Program-made: the position numbers and the translations under genes
Assembly: GCF_900090045.1 (NCBI RefSeq)
Contig: NC_041785.1
Span: 2,631,001 to 2,695,000 of the forward strand
Source of the DNA: Plasmodium malariae
Taxonomy: Eukaryota; Apicomplexa; Aconoidasida; Haemosporida; Plasmodiidae
DNA: 64,000 nucleotides
Direction of reading: 5' to 3'
Shown here: positions 61,835 through 64,000 of the stretch, one piece after another
Layout: every line of letters starts with the position of its first letter
How positions within the stretch are numbered: position 1 is the stretch's first letter
Notes under the pieces: generated by a model
Told to the model about the DNA's origin: nothing
The model's database searches: none
The model's input: the letters and a program-made list of their open reading frames with translations, nothing else

Positions 61835-62667
61835 AGGAAACATTTAATTATTAAAATTTCTGCATTAATACTTTTAACTTGGATATTTCTTTTCAACAAT
61901 CGTACATCATGTTAATGTTTTTTAAGTTTTTTTTTATAATTCATATTTTTAGTATTTTGTTTTTAGAAATATTGTTTTTTGTTCTATTAAATATGAAATA
62001 TTTTATTTTTTTCTTTTTTTATAGTTCGTTCAACAAATATTTGAATCATAAATTGGGATATAGTATAAAATTAGTTCCAATAAATTATCGATTATTAGAA
62101 AAATATAAAAAGGATAAGCATTCAAATATTGTATAATTAAAAGAAGATATACCAAATAATGGAGAAAAGGGGGAAAAATTCTATATAATTAATAAATGAG
62201 AAAAGAAAAATATTTTATTCTAATGGAGGTTTATTAAATAATGCACGATAATTTCGAAAGCTACGTAAGATAATTATAAAATATTTGATGGGAAAGTTTT
62301 ATATTTACAAAGGAAATAAATTAAGGACAAAACATTATGATGATGTTCTTGAATAAAACATAATTACTCGTGATACTGAAAAATTAAAAAAGAAAATTAA
62401 AAATTACTTTTTTGGTATTGCCATATTTTTACTTTTTTTCTTATATGAATAGATTTATCCGTGTTACAGAGTTTAAAGTTTTTATAACATTCATGAATAA
62501 GTGTGTATCAAAATGATGTTAGTGGTTGTTTGGAAAATATACAAACAACATTGTTATATGTGTTATGATATCATTTTTTTTCAGTATTATATATAATAAT
62601 TTTGAATATATTATCAATAGTAATTGTAGTAGCAATAAGAAGTATTTTAATAAATAATGAAAAATAA
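61835..62667 (+). pseudogene. fam-l/fam-m type pseudogene
   Basis: Exon 1 region reads LIIKISALILLTWIFLFNNR, the family hydrophobic N-terminus, but the start codon is lost. After a T-rich acceptor ending TATAG near 62,025, exon 2 reads SFNKYLNHKLGYSIKL, then YRLLEKYKKDKHSNIV, a stop, and LKEDIPNNGEKGEK, all matching the family order. The rest is frameshifted, and the last readable part is a hydrophobic helix (ILNILSIVIVVAIRSILI) and tail ending at 62665-62667. Here the export-like motif is R-L-L-E-K. It is inactive. Confidence 0.75.
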
Positions 62668-64000
62668 TAAATATTTAAGTTGATAACTGAGTAAAATTAT
62701 TAATAAATATGTATTTTTCTGTAAGGAAGTTCTTATTATGAAGTAATATCTGTAGCATATTCAGTGATATATTTTTAATAAACATACATTTATCTGCTAT
62801 AATATTATAAATACTCCTGTATATACATATTCGTTTTGATAAGGAACAATTAAATTTTATGTTATTCTTCTTGTAATTTGTATGTTTAATTTTTTTGTAA
62901 TTTGTATTTTAATATACTATATATTATTAATTAATTATTATGGAGTGATATATATATTAAATAATTTAAATAAAATTTTTTAAAAAATATATGTTTTTAC
63001 TTTAAAATTAATATATAATAGCTCATTTCATATAATTTTATTGAAGTGTTTAATATTATAATTGAATTGTACTAATTGGTACTTTATATACTTTATTTGG
63101 TTCCACTCTAAATTTATATAAATTCACGCAATAAAAAAAATGTATCATTAGTTTTAAATTAAAAATAAACGTGTCTTGCTATATGATTTATGAGACAGGG
63201 TTAATGTATTATGTTGCATGAATACTTACACTCCCACACATATATATATATATTTTATTTATACACTTAATATTGTTTATAAAAAATATATCATTTGAGA
63301 AATACTCAGTAAAAGATGTTTATAGTTATAACATGTTTAGTTGGAGTTTGCTATTTTTTTTTAGCATATAAATGTGAAATTATAAATATATAATGAAATA
63401 ACAATTATTCTAATAATAAATTATCTATAATTACCTTCTAACTGCAGAATGATTATTCAGTACAATTAAGTGAAATGTTAAAACAAATTATTATTTTACT
63501 ATTGTTCAAAACTTTATTGTTAATTCGACTCTGCATAAGTCATTTTAATATAATTTGTATTGAAAATTTATAAATAAATGCAGTATATATTCTTCTTCTT
63601 TTTTCTAAAAGTTTCAACAATTAAATTTATGTATTTAGTTTAATTAGATTTTAAAAGATAATATGAACCAATACATGTTTTTTTTGTTATAATTGTAAAT
63701 TTCTAAAAAGTGTTATTTGTTTATAAATATATAAATTACATTATTATAAATTAAAATACATATATATTTTGTACAATAGTTTGAACATGCGTAGATATTT
63801 ACTTATATATTTGTGATATTTTATATTGCTGTATATAAATATATTATGAATCACTTAATATTGTTTTATGTATATATATAAAATACATACAGTTTATATT
63901 AATCGATACTAATTCTTTTATATTTATAGAACTTATTTTTTAAAAATATTAAAAGTATATAAAAATGATCTCATTTCTTATATATAATTTAGAAATACAT
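62668..64000. other. AT-rich spacer at right edge
   Basis: Contains the fam 3' flank block at about 63,150-63,220 (AAATAAACGTGTCTTGCTAT). Otherwise low-complexity A/T with no supported gene up to the window end. Confidence 0.45.

Overview
The window is extremely AT-rich, intron-bearing DNA whose recognisable genes all belong to families confined to malaria-parasite subtelomeres. The combination of STP1 genes, fam-l/fam-m type two-exon genes, a short PIR gene and Pv-fam-d-like exported proteins points to a Plasmodium malariae or malariae-like subtelomere. I infer the species from remembered family content, not from a search. No tRNA, rRNA, CRISPR array or bacterial-type element was seen. Coding DNA is a small fraction. 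The rest is AT-rich spacer with microsatellites, homopolymer tracts and decayed gene copies.

Layout. 1.2-2.1 kb (minus): intact two-exon exported protein with PEXEL-like motif and two C-terminal membrane segments. 5-7.5 kb (minus): STP1 pseudogene. 13.9-14.8 kb (plus): fam-l/fam-m type gene with a single in-frame stop. 19.2-19.6 kb: membrane-protein remnant. 21.7-22.5 kb (plus): second, decayed fam-l/fam-m copy. 26.0-28.5 kb (minus): complete four-exon STP1 gene whose first exon is 21 bases. 32.6-34.3 kb (minus): PIR pseudogene. 39.8-42.1 kb (minus): second STP1 gene, open in exons 2-4 but with no convincing first exon. About 46.9-47.3 kb: weak gene remnant. 50.0-52.8 kb (plus): an 869-residue, two-exon exported protein with three different internal repeat classes and a RIFIN-like (by architecture) Ala/Gly-rich C-terminus. 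55.1-55.9 kb (minus): Pv-fam-d-like copy interrupted by two in-frame stops. 58.9-59.5 kb: remnant of an exported or fam-type gene. 61.8-62.7 kb (plus): third, decayed fam-l/fam-m copy.

How they fit together. These are not operons. Each is an independent, individually spliced gene, usually with a short first exon encoding a signal or start peptide and a large second exon, predicted to make proteins exported to or displayed on the infected red cell. The region appears to have grown by segmental duplication: the three STP1 loci share an upstream block 1.8-3.2 kb before the gene, and the three fam-l/fam-m loci share both 5' and 3' flanks. Decay by point stops and frameshifts is at visibly different stages in different copies. 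The best candidate for something undescribed is the repeat-built 869-residue protein at 50 kb.
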